Shown here: positions 1 to 6,452 of the stretch, in pieces
How the letters are laid out: every line of letters begins with the position of its first letter
How positions within the stretch are numbered: position 1 is the stretch's first letter
Origin: Desulfobacterales bacterium
GTDB taxonomy: Bacteria; Desulfobacterota; Desulfobacteria; Desulfobacterales; ETH-SRB1
Assembly: GCA_030610995.1 (NCBI GenBank)
Contig: JAUWQO010000007.1
Location: forward strand, 1-56,554
DNA length: 56,554 nucleotides
Direction of reading: 5' to 3'
Program-made: the position numbers and the translations under genes
The notes under the pieces: generated by a model
Told to the model about the DNA's origin: nothing
Seen by the model: the letters and a program-made list of their open reading frames with translations, nothing else
Databases searched by the model: none

Positions 1-96
1 CAAGGAATTCTCATAATCTCAATCCACCTGCTGTCACTCTTTCCTAATCCGTTTATTAAAATATTCATTCTCTGATTTATACTCTTTTGTTAACGC

Positions 97-312
97 CTGA
101 TCAGGTCAAGTACGTTCATGGTTTTGATGTTTTACCCAAAAGCGCCTTGAGCGGAAATGGGTAAAAAATAGCCGGAATTAGGTAAAAATAGCGGTGAGCT
201 GGGTAAGATAAAAGTATGCTTGGATATTTCATTGGTGCAAAGTAAAGTAATTTACCCAAAACAGCCTTGGGCTGAAATGGGTAACATACTTTCTCATTCT
301 TTCTGCGTAATC
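97..312. repeat. Left copy of long direct repeat (hairpin family C)
   Basis: This block shares its first ~35 bases and last ~60 bases with 7867-8010. Inside are two copies of an imperfect hairpin whose arms are TTACCCA and TGGGTAA (132-138/158-164 and 252-258/278-284), with a short inner GCC/GGC pairing. A half-site ending TGGGTAA recurs at 548-554. The copies differ at scattered bases and the left block carries extra sequence in the middle, so the duplication is not very recent. REP-like behaviour is an inference. Confidence 0.8.
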
Positions 313-608
313 ACTGCCCTGTGGAATGCGAAGCCCATTTCTCTGGGGTGCGGATTCTATTTCCATTCAAAATTCAAAACTTTCTCTTAGTGAATGCCCC
401 CTTCCCTCTTCACAACCTTTACAACTGTCATCCACAATACCTGCCCGCTCGTGCCTTGCAATGGCAGGCGGGTTTTAAGATCATTTTTTGCTTTTTAATC
501 TGCGTTAATCCGCGAAATCTGCGGATCAAAAGTGCCTTAAGCGGAAATGGGTAAGACGGTTTGATTATTGTTGGTTGGAGGATTACTTTTGGCGGCAAAA
601 CCGCTCTT
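313..608. other. Gene-free stretch of repeat fragments
   Basis: No convincing gene. It contains a CCCG/TGCC...GGCA/CGGG hairpin at about 445-475, a block at 389-433 that recurs in altered form at 4968-5012 (CCTTCCCTC then TTCACAACC), a CGCAGAT-type word at about 498-527, and the family C half-site at 533-556. A plus-strand open frame of 77 codons here is composed of these repeats and is not believed. Confidence 0.6.
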
Positions 609-690
609 CGCTACCCGCTCTCTGCTCTCTGCCCACTGACTTCTGATCTCTGCTCTCTGATCTCTGACTTCTGATCTCTGCTCTTCGCTC
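609..690. repeat. Simple-sequence word family D (CTCTGATCTCTGACTTC-like)
   Basis: Degenerate tandem runs of CTCTG, CTTCTG and ATCTCTG. Related words occur at about 4058-4085, 5893-5938, 5620-5650 and 18371-18421. The block runs directly into the epimerase remnant on the minus strand and supplies its stop codon. The recurrence of the same word inside or at the edge of three different genes shows that it spreads or is copied, but no mobility gene for it is visible. Confidence 0.7.
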
Positions 691-778
691 CCCGCACCTG
701 GTATCCGTCAGCCATCAGCCTCTTGCATAAAACCTGGCCGACAAAGCCGTTTGCGCCGGTAACAAGAACATTCCTCAC
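611..778 (-). pseudogene. NAD-dependent sugar epimerase/dehydratase, N-terminal stub
   Basis: From a GTG at 778 the minus strand reads a Rossmann nucleotide-binding start, VRNVLVTGANGFVGQVL, the usual N-terminus of extended SDR sugar epimerases. Homology ends after about 30 residues; the frame then runs without a break into family D simple sequence and stops at TAG 611-613. Only the dinucleotide-binding loop remains, so it cannot be an active enzyme. Such epimerases often sit beside the initiating sugar transferase and WbuB-type genes found further right, so this is probably a relic of the same locus. Confidence 0.75.
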
Positions 779-862
779 ATCAAATTCCACATTTCTTATG
801 GTTAGAAATTTTCTCTATTTTAAAGTTTGTCCGTGAGAGTCTGTGGCTAATTAATCTGCGCA

Positions 863-896
863 TGCCCCGCCTGCCATGCATTATAATTGCGGGGCA
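863..896. repeat. Hairpin with perfect 8-bp stem
   Basis: TGCCCCGC at 863-870 pairs with GCGGGGCA at 889-896 around an 18-base loop. The hairpin overlaps the 3' end of the PIN gene on the minus strand and could act as a weak transcription stop, although no T-run follows. The word GCCCCGCCTGCC recurs at about 2002-2015 and in part at 2900 and 7743, so it belongs to the local repeat vocabulary. Confidence 0.6.
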
Positions 897-1348
897 GGCA
901 TTGTTGGATTGATTACGGAAAAGCCTTCAAGGGCTATAATTTTACAGAATTTCTCATCAGCGCAAACAACAGCCTTAACCTCAGGCTCATTTACTAATTT
1001 TACTACTGAGAGCTGTATAGCATCCAGTGTTTTCAGGCTATGTTTTTTAGCATACTTTAACAAAAGCTTGGTCGATTCCAATTTCTCGGCATTTGCAAAT
1101 TCAGCGACTTCATAAAGGCCTCTCTTAATGTCCTGAGAGAACAACTTCCTCAAAGACATAAAATTCTCTTCGTCAATTTCACCGACCCTTACTTTCAAAG
1201 ATAGTGCAGAATAAAATTCTATGATGCTGATATCTGAAATTACGAATTCAGCGTCTGCTTCTGCAAACAATCTATCTATAAAATAGCTGCCATCTTCCTG
1301 ATGATATCGTTTGACAATAGCACTGGTATCGAAAAAATATTTATTCAA
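881..1348 (-). CDS. PIN-domain toxin (VapC-like ribonuclease)
   Basis: 155 residues, a normal size for a VapC-type toxin. The four acidic residues of a PIN active site are visible: D7 in FFDTSAIVKRY, E44 in SIIEFYSAL, D109 in LKTLDAIQL and D131 in VCADEKF. PIN toxins cleave RNA in a metal-dependent way and are held inactive by the upstream antitoxin. The start is a TTG at 1348 that overlaps the antitoxin stop as TTGA, which implies translational coupling. The product is cytosolic. The specific RNA target cannot be told from the sequence. Confidence 0.9.
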   Translation of the reverse strand: MNKYFFDTSAIVKRYHQEDGSYFIDRLFAEADAEFVISDISIIEFYSALSLKVRVGEIDEENFMSLRKLFSQDIKRGLYEVAEFANAEKLESTKLLLKYAKKHSLKTLDAIQLSVVKLVNEPEVKAVVCADEKFCKIIALEGFSVINPTMPAPQL

Positions 1349-1614
1349 ACTCTTTCCTCTCTGCCTTTGATAATAGTATCTGCCAGATTCCCTTTTATTC
1401 CGCTAAGTTGTTGACGAACAGCATCCAGAGTCATCTCGGGGTCGGCGTCCGCTGTAATGAATTCTATCAATGGATTTCTTCTTAGACCTTTTTTCCCCTT
1501 CAATTTTAGAAATTCGATAAAATCCAGCACCTGTGAAACCTGCTCTTTATTAAGCGCTTTAAACTTTTTGTATATCTCCTCCGGCAAATTCTCTCTTGGC
1601 AGTGTTGTTCCCAT
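1345..1614 (-). CDS. Antitoxin of the PIN pair (DUF2281-like)
   Basis: 89 residues, charged, with the short helical pattern KEQVSQVLDFIEFLK seen in DUF2281/VapB-like antitoxins: an N-terminal helix, then a lysine-rich linker and a C-terminal toxin-binding tail. It lies directly upstream of, and overlaps, the PIN toxin. A purine-rich Shine-Dalgarno (AAAGGGGG) lies six bases before ATG 1614. It is co-transcribed with the DUF433 gene upstream (gap 47 bases), which has the promoter. A second gene of the same type is at 6108-6362. Confidence 0.75.
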   Translation of the reverse strand: MGTTLPRENLPEEIYKKFKALNKEQVSQVLDFIEFLKLKGKKGLRRNPLIEFITADADPEMTLDAVRQQLSGIKGNLADTIIKGREERV

Positions 1615-1661
1615 TTAAACCCCCTTTCCTATTTAATTGATCCAGATAAAGCTTAAGGCAC

Positions 1662-1892
1662 TCAGGCATAGGCTGCTTTAACCTCTGTGTGATCAAGAGA
1701 TGCCCTGGCGTAAAGCAGGGCTGCCTGTATATCTTCCTTCTTCAATTCCGGATAGCCGGCAAGCAAAGTATCCCAGGATTCACCTTCTGCTATCTGTTCC
1801 AAAATAACAGAGACAGGAATCCGTGTCCCTTTGATCACAGGCCTTCCATTGCAAACTCTTGGATTAAGCTCAATTCGATCCATTAGAATCAT
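1662..1892 (-). CDS. DUF433 family protein, likely antitoxin
   Basis: 76 residues carrying the DUF433 signature: an N-terminal RIELNPRVCNGRPVIKGTRI segment followed by the helical stretch VILEQIAEGES. DUF433 proteins are small winged-helix-like proteins commonly found as antitoxins of DUF5615 PIN-like toxins. No DUF5615 partner is present here; the next genes are the DUF2281-like antitoxin and a classical PIN toxin, so the three form a small operon. ATG 1892 is preferred over GTG 1895 because AGGAGG lies seven bases before it. Confidence 0.8.
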   Translation of the reverse strand: MILMDRIELNPRVCNGRPVIKGTRIPVSVILEQIAEGESWDTLLAGYPELKKEDIQAALLYARASLDHTEVKAAYA

Positions 1893-1919
1893 CACAAGTC
1901 CTCCTGAAAAATTTCTCTT

Positions 1920-1949
1920 ATAATACCTTGCCTATGATATTGGTGTCAA
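1920..1949 (-). promoter_or_regulatory. Sigma-70 promoter of DUF433/PIN operon
   Basis: On the minus strand TTGACA (1944-1949) and TATTAT (1920-1925) are separated by 18 bases. Initiation near 1913 leaves a leader of about 20 bases containing AGGAGG before ATG 1892. Both boxes are close to consensus. Confidence 0.7.
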
Positions 1950-1989
1950 TTAATTCGTGTCCCATTCATGACATTCGTGGCCAGAGTTC

Positions 1990-2176
1990 CTAAATCCGTG
2001 CCTGCCCCGCCTGCCTTGTGAAATTCATGCCAATGAGAAGCGAAGCGTATTTCACCGGGGTAGCTCCAGCAGATGGTACTGGGGCAACCTGCCCGCTTGT
2101 GCCCGTCCGCCTCGGCTGAAGCCTTGCGGTGCCGGGCGGGACTCGCAGTGGCAGGCGGGTCTGCGTAATCTGCGGA
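1990..2176. repeat. Composite repeat mosaic
   Basis: A GC-rich patchwork. GCCCCGCCTGCC (about 2003-2014) is shared with 863 and 7743. GAGAAGCGAAGCGTATTT (about 2035-2052) is shared with 7577-7594. TTTCACCGGGGTA (about 2051-2063) is shared with the broken sugar transferase near 5150. AGCTCCAG.AGATGGTACTGG (about 2063-2083) is shared with about 2979-2998. A CCTGCCCGC...GGCAGGCGGG inverted pair also occurs. Two overlapping minus-strand open frames across it have repeat-derived composition and are not genes. Confidence 0.7.
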
Positions 2177-2227
2177 TTGAACTTCCATGGCAGCACCTAT
2201 AATTTTGTACGTCCTTTGATCTGCCAT
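2176..2227 (-). pseudogene. GxxExxY protein, N-terminal stub
   Basis: The minus strand starts MADQRTYKIIGAAMEVQ, matching the opening of GxxExxY (PD-(D/E)XK nuclease-like) proteins such as the intact one at 12285-12671 (EKIIGAAYKVS). After MEVQ the sequence turns into the repeat words CCGCAGATTACGCAGA and the mosaic to the left. The gene was cut off by a repeat only 17 codons in. Confidence 0.65.
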
Positions 2228-2282
2228 AACCCCATGGTTTCCGTTAATTTCCCTGCGGCCATGTACCGGTTCCGGATTTCGC

Positions 2283-2311
2283 TTGACTGGAAAGAAAATA
2301 ACATCTAAAAT
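2283..2311 (+). promoter_or_regulatory. Sigma-70 promoter of AbrB/RelE module
   Basis: TTGACT (2283-2288), a 17-base spacer and TAAAAT (2306-2311). Initiation near 2318 leaves a leader of about 27 bases that contains AAAGGAG (2333-2339), five bases before ATG 2345. Confidence 0.7.
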
Positions 2312-2344
2312 AGTTTAAAAGTTTAATTGTTTAAAGGAGAAGCT

Positions 2345-2629
2345 ATGTCAACGTCAACAATAATGAAGATAAGCCCTCAGGGACAGATTCGTATACCCAA
2401 GAAGATTATGATCACTCTCGGGATTGAAAAAGGCGATTATGTTGAAGTGGATGTGGAAGAAAGGCAAATTGTATTAAAACCCAGAAAGCTCATTGATCCT
2501 TCGCAGGGATGGTACTGGACAAAAGAATGGCAAAAAATGGAGGCCCGCGTTGATGACGAGATCAAAGAAGGGCATGTGTCGCCAAAATTCAAGACTGCGG
2601 AAGAAGGATTAAAATGGTTGAAAAAGTAA
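2345..2629 (+). CDS. AbrB/MazE-family antitoxin
   Basis: 94 residues. The N-terminal half is a swapped-hairpin AbrB/SpoVT DNA-binding domain: MKISPQGQIRIPKKI, then LGIEKGDYVEVDVEERQIVLKP. The C-terminal half, rich in Trp, Lys and Glu, should wrap around the toxin. It is expected to neutralise the RelE-like protein encoded next, whose start lies 16 bases inside this gene, and to repress its own promoter. ATG 2345 is chosen because it has a good Shine-Dalgarno; a TTG 18 bases upstream would place AAAGGAG inside the coding region. Confidence 0.88.
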   Translation: MSTSTIMKISPQGQIRIPKKIMITLGIEKGDYVEVDVEERQIVLKPRKLIDPSQGWYWTKEWQKMEARVDDEIKEGHVSPKFKTAEEGLKWLKK

Positions 2630-2892
2630 CAGCCTATCAGTTCAGCAGGCGATTTAAAAAAGAATACACTAATTTGCCCAGAGAAATTCAAAAAACCTTT
2701 GATCAAAAGCTGCAACTTCTTCTGCAAGACATGTCCCATCCTTCCCTTCGGGTGAAGCGAATCCAGGGAACAAAGACCCGGTGGGAGGGATCTGTTACCA
2801 TGAAATATCGGTTCACTTTTGAATTTCTTGAAAACGGATTGATTTTTCGGGCAATCGGAACTCACGATATTCTTAACAGGGAATCTCAATAA
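2614..2892 (+). CDS. RelE/ParE-superfamily toxin
   Basis: 92 residues with the RelE/YafQ fold pattern: an N-terminal strand, two helices (FKKEYTNLPREIQKTFDQKL), then strands around RIQGTKTRWEGSV and MKYRFTFEF, ending FRAIGTHDIL. In this superfamily a basic or aromatic cluster in the C-terminal strands carries out ribosome-dependent mRNA cleavage. The C-terminal His in GTHDIL and the Arg of KYRF are candidates. It is translationally coupled to the AbrB-type antitoxin, a known pairing. RelE-type mRNA interferase is more likely than ParE-type gyrase poison, but this is not certain. Confidence 0.85.
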   Translation: MVEKVTAYQFSRRFKKEYTNLPREIQKTFDQKLQLLLQDMSHPSLRVKRIQGTKTRWEGSVTMKYRFTFEFLENGLIFRAIGTHDILNRESQ

Positions 2893-3162
2893 GGCACACC
2901 GCCCCGCCTTGTCTGTGGCTAAACCAAAAAAACTCTGCAAGTGCGCTTGTCTGCGTCCATTTGTTTACCCTGCCTTGTAGCTCCAGAAGATGGTACTGGG
3001 GGTTGACAACCTCCCCCAAGTAAAAAAGCTCATCATGTCCTGCCTTTATTTCACATAGTGCACTTGGGAATTGAATTCACCACGATATAAACTTATAAAC
3101 TGAAGATGTCCCGGAAGCCATCCCTGAAAAGATTGCAGACAACCCCTCTGGTTTCTTCGAGA
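2893..3162. other. Intergenic repeat-bearing gap
   Basis: No gene seen between the convergent RelE and TumE-like genes. It holds GCCCCGCC at about 2902, CTTGTCTGCGTCCAT at about 2946-2960 (family B vocabulary), and the AGCTCCAGAAGATGGTACTGG block at about 2979-2998 that recurs near 2063. Confidence 0.5.
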
Positions 3163-3552
3163 TTAGGGTAATTGTACCAGTGATTCTATTTCTTGAAGAA
3201 CAGTGGCCAAATCCGGGGCTGCTGAGGGGATGACGTTATCTTCACTACCGTCATGTTTGTGGTGGGGATAAGTGGAAAGACATAGCTTCTTATGGTGGCC
3301 GGTGTTATCGTAACGAAATACCAGATTTTTTGAGGAATCAATGAATTGGTATGCGTACATTAATCGGTCTGCTGTTATTTCAACATCAACAAATTCGCGC
3401 AAATGGAAAGTAGAACCATCCACGGAGTAGAGCTCCCCTCTGATAAAGCCTTCGTGTGTGCCACGTTTCTCATACGTGAGATTTGACAGTTGGATAACAG
3501 AACATGCTTCAATAATTCTCTCAATTTGCCGGAAATAGGCTTCAATTCGCAA
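3163..3552 (-). CDS. TumE-like toxin (DUF6516 family)
   Basis: 129 residues. The segments LTYEKRGTHEGFIRGELYSV and DGSTFHLREFVDVE are characteristic of the DUF6516/TumE family of small toxins, and YRYDN/YQF-type strands follow. Family members are encoded with a small helical antitoxin directly upstream, as here. The biochemical target is not firmly established. The start is TTG 3552 and the gene overlaps the antitoxin by 11 bases. The C-terminus (DLATVLQEIESLV) is a regular helix and the length is typical, so it appears intact. Confidence 0.82.
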   Translation of the reverse strand: MRIEAYFRQIERIIEACSVIQLSNLTYEKRGTHEGFIRGELYSVDGSTFHLREFVDVEITADRLMYAYQFIDSSKNLVFRYDNTGHHKKLCLSTYPHHKHDGSEDNVIPSAAPDLATVLQEIESLVQLP

Positions 3553-3832
3553 ACCGGATGCCCCTTAGTGTGTCTGCCTTTTCCCGCAGCCGTGTCAACA
3601 GCCTAAACTCACCAATCCATTCATCAAAATTTGTGGTCTCTTCCATTTTATCGTTTTCGTAACGGGAGATAAACTCTTGAGTTCCAAGGTGGTATTTTTC
3701 CTCAAACTCCAAGAGTCTTTGTTCTGTCCGGCGAATGCCTGCTTCCAGTAGACGTAATTCATTAGATAGAGCTCCTTCCACTAGTGGTTTTAGCTGGCAT
3801 TTGCGTGTAGATACCAATCTGAGATCAGCCAT
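3542..3832 (-). CDS. TumA-like antitoxin
   Basis: 96 residues, almost wholly helical and charged (LRLLEAGIRRTEQRLLEFEEKYHL), predicted to form a coiled-coil-like helix pair. It immediately precedes and overlaps the DUF6516 toxin, which is the usual order of that module. ATG 3832 has GAGGGG eight bases upstream. A perfect 16-bp palindrome about 80 bases upstream may be its operator. No DNA-binding domain can be recognised, so autoregulation is only inferred. Confidence 0.72.
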   Translation of the reverse strand: MADLRLVSTRKCQLKPLVEGALSNELRLLEAGIRRTEQRLLEFEEKYHLGTQEFISRYENDKMEETTNFDEWIGEFRLLTRLREKADTLRGIRFAN

Positions 3833-3909
3833 CTTTAATTCCCCTCATAGAATACCATAGCGAATCTTCCTTAACCTGATAAAAATCGAGTCTTTCTTCC
3901 AAGCCATCC

Positions 3910-3925
3910 AGCCTCTTAAGAGGCT
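3910..3925. promoter_or_regulatory. 16-bp perfect palindrome upstream of TumA-like gene
   Basis: AGCCTCTTAAGAGGCT reads the same on both strands and lies 78 bases upstream of the antitoxin start. A possible minus-strand -10 (TATAAG, 3925-3930) with a TTGAGC 15 bases further up would put the palindrome over the start of transcription, as for an operator. The promoter spacing is poor, so only the palindrome is firm. Confidence 0.45.
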
Positions 3926-4225
3926 TATACATCCATTTCAGGTTGCTCAATATTTTTTATATTATCACGCTCTCAACTTTAGGTCAACAAATCTCCTGTT
4001 TCCGGTCTCTACTCGTCATCCATCCATTCCCGCATCATCCATCCATCACGTTTATTCTGCTCTCCGATCTCCGACCTCTGTCCTTCGCCACCTCACCCCA
4101 ACTCCATACTAAAGAAACCAATAAACCAATGGACGTCCCCCAGGTGTCATCCTTCTCGCAAAGAATTATCCCAGCATTCCAGCATTCCAGGATTTGTTCT
4201 TACCCCAGCACTGAGCAAACAAGTC
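3926..4225. other. Intergenic low-complexity stretch
   Basis: No gene. It contains ATCCATCC runs (about 4017-4048), family D words CTCTCCGATCTCCGACCTCTG (about 4063-4083) and CAGCATTCCAGCATTCCAGG (about 4172-4191). The short plus-strand open frame here is made of these runs. Confidence 0.5.
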
Positions 4226-4254
4226 TTGACTATAAATCGCAAAATTGCTATAAA
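4226..4254 (+). promoter_or_regulatory. Sigma-70 promoter of HigBA-like module
   Basis: TTGACT (4226-4231), a 17-base spacer and TATAAA (4249-4254). Transcription would begin around 4260-4262, i.e. at or next to the ATG (4260) of the toxin, implying an almost leaderless message. Confidence 0.7.
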
Positions 4255-4259
4255 ATTTT

Positions 4260-4595
4260 ATGGATACAGAATGGAGCGTAGAATTTCTTAATGACACTGC
4301 CGAGGCTGAGTTCGACCAACTTCCAACAGAAATCAAAGCGAAAATTGTCCGAATTTCACAATTGATTGAACAAGTTGGGCTTTTGTCTGTTAAAGAGCCT
4401 TATGTTCGGCATGTACACGACAAGATTTGGGAAATACGTGCCAGAGCTAAAGAAAAACTTGCTCGATCGCTCTATACCACTGTAACAAGAAAACGCATCG
4501 TTATTCTCAGAACTTTTGTCAAAAAGACACGCAAAACCCCAAAGCGGGAAATAGAACTTGCCCTGCAAAGAATGAAGGAATTTGATCATGAGTAA
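4260..4595 (+). CDS. HigB-like toxin (phage Gp49-like family)
   Basis: 111 residues. The pattern WSVEFLNDTAEAEFDQLP, then IWEIRARAKEKLARSLY and IVILRTFVKKTRKTP, matches the Gp49/HigB branch of the RelE superfamily, which cleaves ribosome-bound mRNA. Toxin first and XRE antitoxin second is the HigBA order. ATG 4260 lies almost exactly at the predicted transcription start, with no Shine-Dalgarno. No in-frame ATG or GTG with a better site occurs within the conserved N-terminus, so leaderless translation is the simplest reading. Confidence 0.85.
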   Translation: MDTEWSVEFLNDTAEAEFDQLPTEIKAKIVRISQLIEQVGLLSVKEPYVRHVHDKIWEIRARAKEKLARSLYTTVTRKRIVILRTFVKKTRKTPKREIELALQRMKEFDHE

Positions 4596-4875
4596 AAGAT
4601 TACAAGATAAGCATAAAAAATTGCTAAGTGATCCTAAATACAAAAAAGCCTATACGGAACTTGAAGATGAGTTTATTATTGCAAAGGCGCTTATTCAGGC
4701 CAGAACAAACGCAAACCTGACCCAAAAACAGATTGCAAAACGTATGGGAACAACCCAATCTGTTGTTGCCAGGATAGAATCGGGTAAACCTTTACCTAGC
4801 CTCAAAAGTCTAATCAGATATGCTGTGGCTGTAAACAGCAGAATAGACCTAAAACTTGTACAAGCTGATAAATAA
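4588..4875 (+). CDS. HigA-like XRE-family antitoxin
   Basis: 95 residues. Residues ~38-90 form a Cro/CI helix-turn-helix: ARTNANLTQKQIAKRMGTTQ with recognition helix SVVARIESGK and the typical PSLKSLIRYA. It would bind the toxin and repress the operon promoter. ATG 4588 overlaps the toxin stop by eight bases; the TTG six bases upstream is less likely. The N-terminal 30 residues (KHKKLLSDPKYKKAYTEL) are the usual charged arm of this antitoxin subfamily. Confidence 0.88.
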   Translation: MSKRLQDKHKKLLSDPKYKKAYTELEDEFIIAKALIQARTNANLTQKQIAKRMGTTQSVVARIESGKPLPSLKSLIRYAVAVNSRIDLKLVQADK

Positions 4876-5012
4876 ATCCCAGCATTTTTCTTCATCCCAC
4901 ATTTATCATCCAATCCCAAAGGGATTCATCCTAATCATCCAACCATCCATCCCGAAGGGATTCATCAATGCACAACCCCCTCCCTCCTCACAACCTTCAC
5001 AAAAGTCATCAC
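4876..5012. other. Intergenic stretch with short repeats
   Basis: No gene. CC(A/G)AAGGGATTCATC occurs twice (about 4915-4929 and 4953-4968). The CCTCCCTCCTCACAACC block (about 4979-4998) resembles that at 389-433. It leads into CGCAGAT-type words that cut the sugar transferase. Confidence 0.5.
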
Positions 5013-5646
5013 TTAATCTGCGGTAATCTGTGTAATCTGTGGATTGTTTCTCAGGTAATACTCATCAAACTCCACCTTCACCGGAATCGGCAATTCATCC
5101 CTGCCGTTCACCTGCGCCCAGCCGGCCTGCCCAGTGCAATCTGAAAGCCATTTCACCGGGGTAATCCCCGGAATGAGTCTATGAATTCCCTTGCCGGTTC
5201 TAAGCTCGATCAGATCATCCTGATTAAACAAAGCCGGACGCGGCCCCACAAAACTTATGTCACCTTTTAAAATACTGTACAACTGCGGCAATTAATCCGT
5301 GTAACCTGCGGATCAACGCTCTTTTCTTCCTTTTCATAATCTGCGTCAATCTGCGTAATCTGCGGATCAGAAAAGACCCAACCGGCGTAAGAAAAGCATC
5401 AGGATTTTTCATGAGATGAGTCGCAACAGCCGGAGTATCAACACGCATCGTCCGAAACTTGGGCATCTTAAAAATCACGTTGTTCTTCCCTACCCTGTTC
5501 GACCAGTACAACACCGGGCCCTTTGAAGTCAGCTTCACCAGCAATGCGACAGCAATAATCGGTACGTTTAATATACATAATAAAAAACCGGCCAAGGCCA
5601 GATCAAAAATACGTTTAACAAAAGGGAGACCGGAGGACGGAGAAAG
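5013..5646 (-). pseudogene. Initiating sugar transferase (WcaJ/WbaP C-domain type), broken by repeats
   Basis: The minus strand carries recognisable parts of a bacterial sugar transferase, the enzyme that loads the first sugar phosphate onto undecaprenyl phosphate: KRIFDLALAGF with the membrane segment, GPVLYWSNRVGKN, MPKFRTMRVD, LPQLYSILKGDISFVGPRP, and GWAQVNGRDELP. They are not one frame. The 5' end is joined to family D sequence with no start codon. A block of about 85 bases of CGCAGAT words replaces TSLDE before LPQLY and shifts the frame. About 11 extra codons (VKWLSDCTGQA) sit between PGITP and GWAQV. The C-terminus is replaced after DEYYLRN by more CGCAGAT words. It is non-functional. 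Confidence 0.85.
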
Positions 5647-5985
5647 GAGGGCATGCTAAAACCGTTCCCTTCTAACCTTTATGAAATTATGAAGCATTGC
5701 GGAAATCTTCCTTGTCGATTCCAAGCGATCCGATTCTAATCTACTGTGCAAGAACTGTGCATGCACACTTAATACCTAAGCTCGTACATGCATTTTGGAT
5801 CATTTCGATTTTCGGATGTTGGCTCCACCATACTGCCAAGCAACAATATCCTCAAATTTCTGAATCTTCTTATTCCCACTTTCCATTTCAACCTTCCAGT
5901 TCTCGACTCTCAGACTCTTGACTCTCCGACTCTTGACTCGTAAAATCAGTGCCTAACCCCTTCTCGTCTCACGATAAGCCAAAAG
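5647..5985. other. Gene-free stretch
   Basis: Nothing codes convincingly. A family D-like run (CGACTCTCAGACTCTTGACTC) lies at about 5899-5938. No promoter or terminator is evident. Confidence 0.5.
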
Positions 5986-6111
5986 TTAATATTTAAGATG
6001 TGACCCTGTTGGTTTTTCCTGATAAAAAGGTTTTGCTGTTTCATGATAAGGATCTTTACGATCTACTACCGCTATCCAGCCCCAACTATCAAAGAAAATA
6101 GGCCTTTTCAT
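5986..6111 (-). pseudogene. PIN-domain toxin, truncated stub
   Basis: 41 codons from ATG 6111, which overlaps the upstream antitoxin stop as ATGA. The start MKRPIFFDSWGWIAVVDRKD is a PIN N-terminus with its first catalytic Asp, followed by PYHETAKPFYQE, the usual first helix. It stops at TAA 5986-5988, about 90 residues short, and no later PIN motifs (E, D, D) are found in the following sequence. The toxin is dead while its antitoxin gene remains. Confidence 0.75.
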
Positions 6112-6362
6112 AAATCACCATAAACATATTTGTCATGGTTTTCAGCAAGGTCATGAGGAGGGCTACTTTCTCCGATACCTATAAATGACAAAAGAGCGTT
6201 ATCTCTAGTATCAAAAATATCTATTTTCTTAACTTTTCTTCTCCTATCCTCCCTGGACTTTAAGTAACCAATAAAATCAATAACCTCATCAATCTTTTCC
6301 TCCGAGAGATTCCCTAACTCTTTTATTACTTTTTCTTTGTAATCCATCAATTGCCTGTTCAT
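6108..6362 (-). CDS. Orphan antitoxin (DUF2281-like)
   Basis: 84 residues, with an N-terminal helical segment YKEKVIKELGNLSEEKIDEVIDFIGYLK like that of the antitoxin at 1345-1614 and a basic linker SREDRRRKVKK. It directly precedes and overlaps a truncated PIN toxin, so its partner is lost. ATG 6362 is chosen over an upstream GTG-like start because GGAGG lies eight bases before it and because a promoter predicts a start of transcription just upstream. Confidence 0.72.
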   Translation of the reverse strand: MNRQLMDYKEKVIKELGNLSEEKIDEVIDFIGYLKSREDRRRKVKKIDIFDTRDNALLSFIGIGESSPPHDLAENHDKYVYGDL

Positions 6363-6383
6363 GGTTGAATCCTCCCTACTCGC

Positions 6384-6413
6384 ATAAATCCCGCCTAACA
6401 CATGAATTGTCAA
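6384..6413 (-). promoter_or_regulatory. Probable promoter of orphan DUF2281-like antitoxin
   Basis: On the minus strand a perfect TTGACA (6408-6413) and ATTTAT (6384-6389) are 18 bases apart. The -10 is imperfect. The predicted message start (about 6377) lies just before GGAGG and ATG 6362. Confidence 0.5.
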
Positions 6414-6452
6414 GTTTAAATATAATGACCCCTTTGTTTTATAATTGCGAAA

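Noticed and set aside
609-690. Possible CRISPR-like or VNTR array
   Set aside because: Units are degenerate, of variable length and have no spacers; the same words are found joined to genes elsewhere.
1946-2227. Two overlapping minus-strand open frames of 68 and 93 codons
   Set aside because: Beyond the first 17 codons (GxxExxY stub) they are translations of the repeat mosaic, in two frames at once, with no domain-like pattern.
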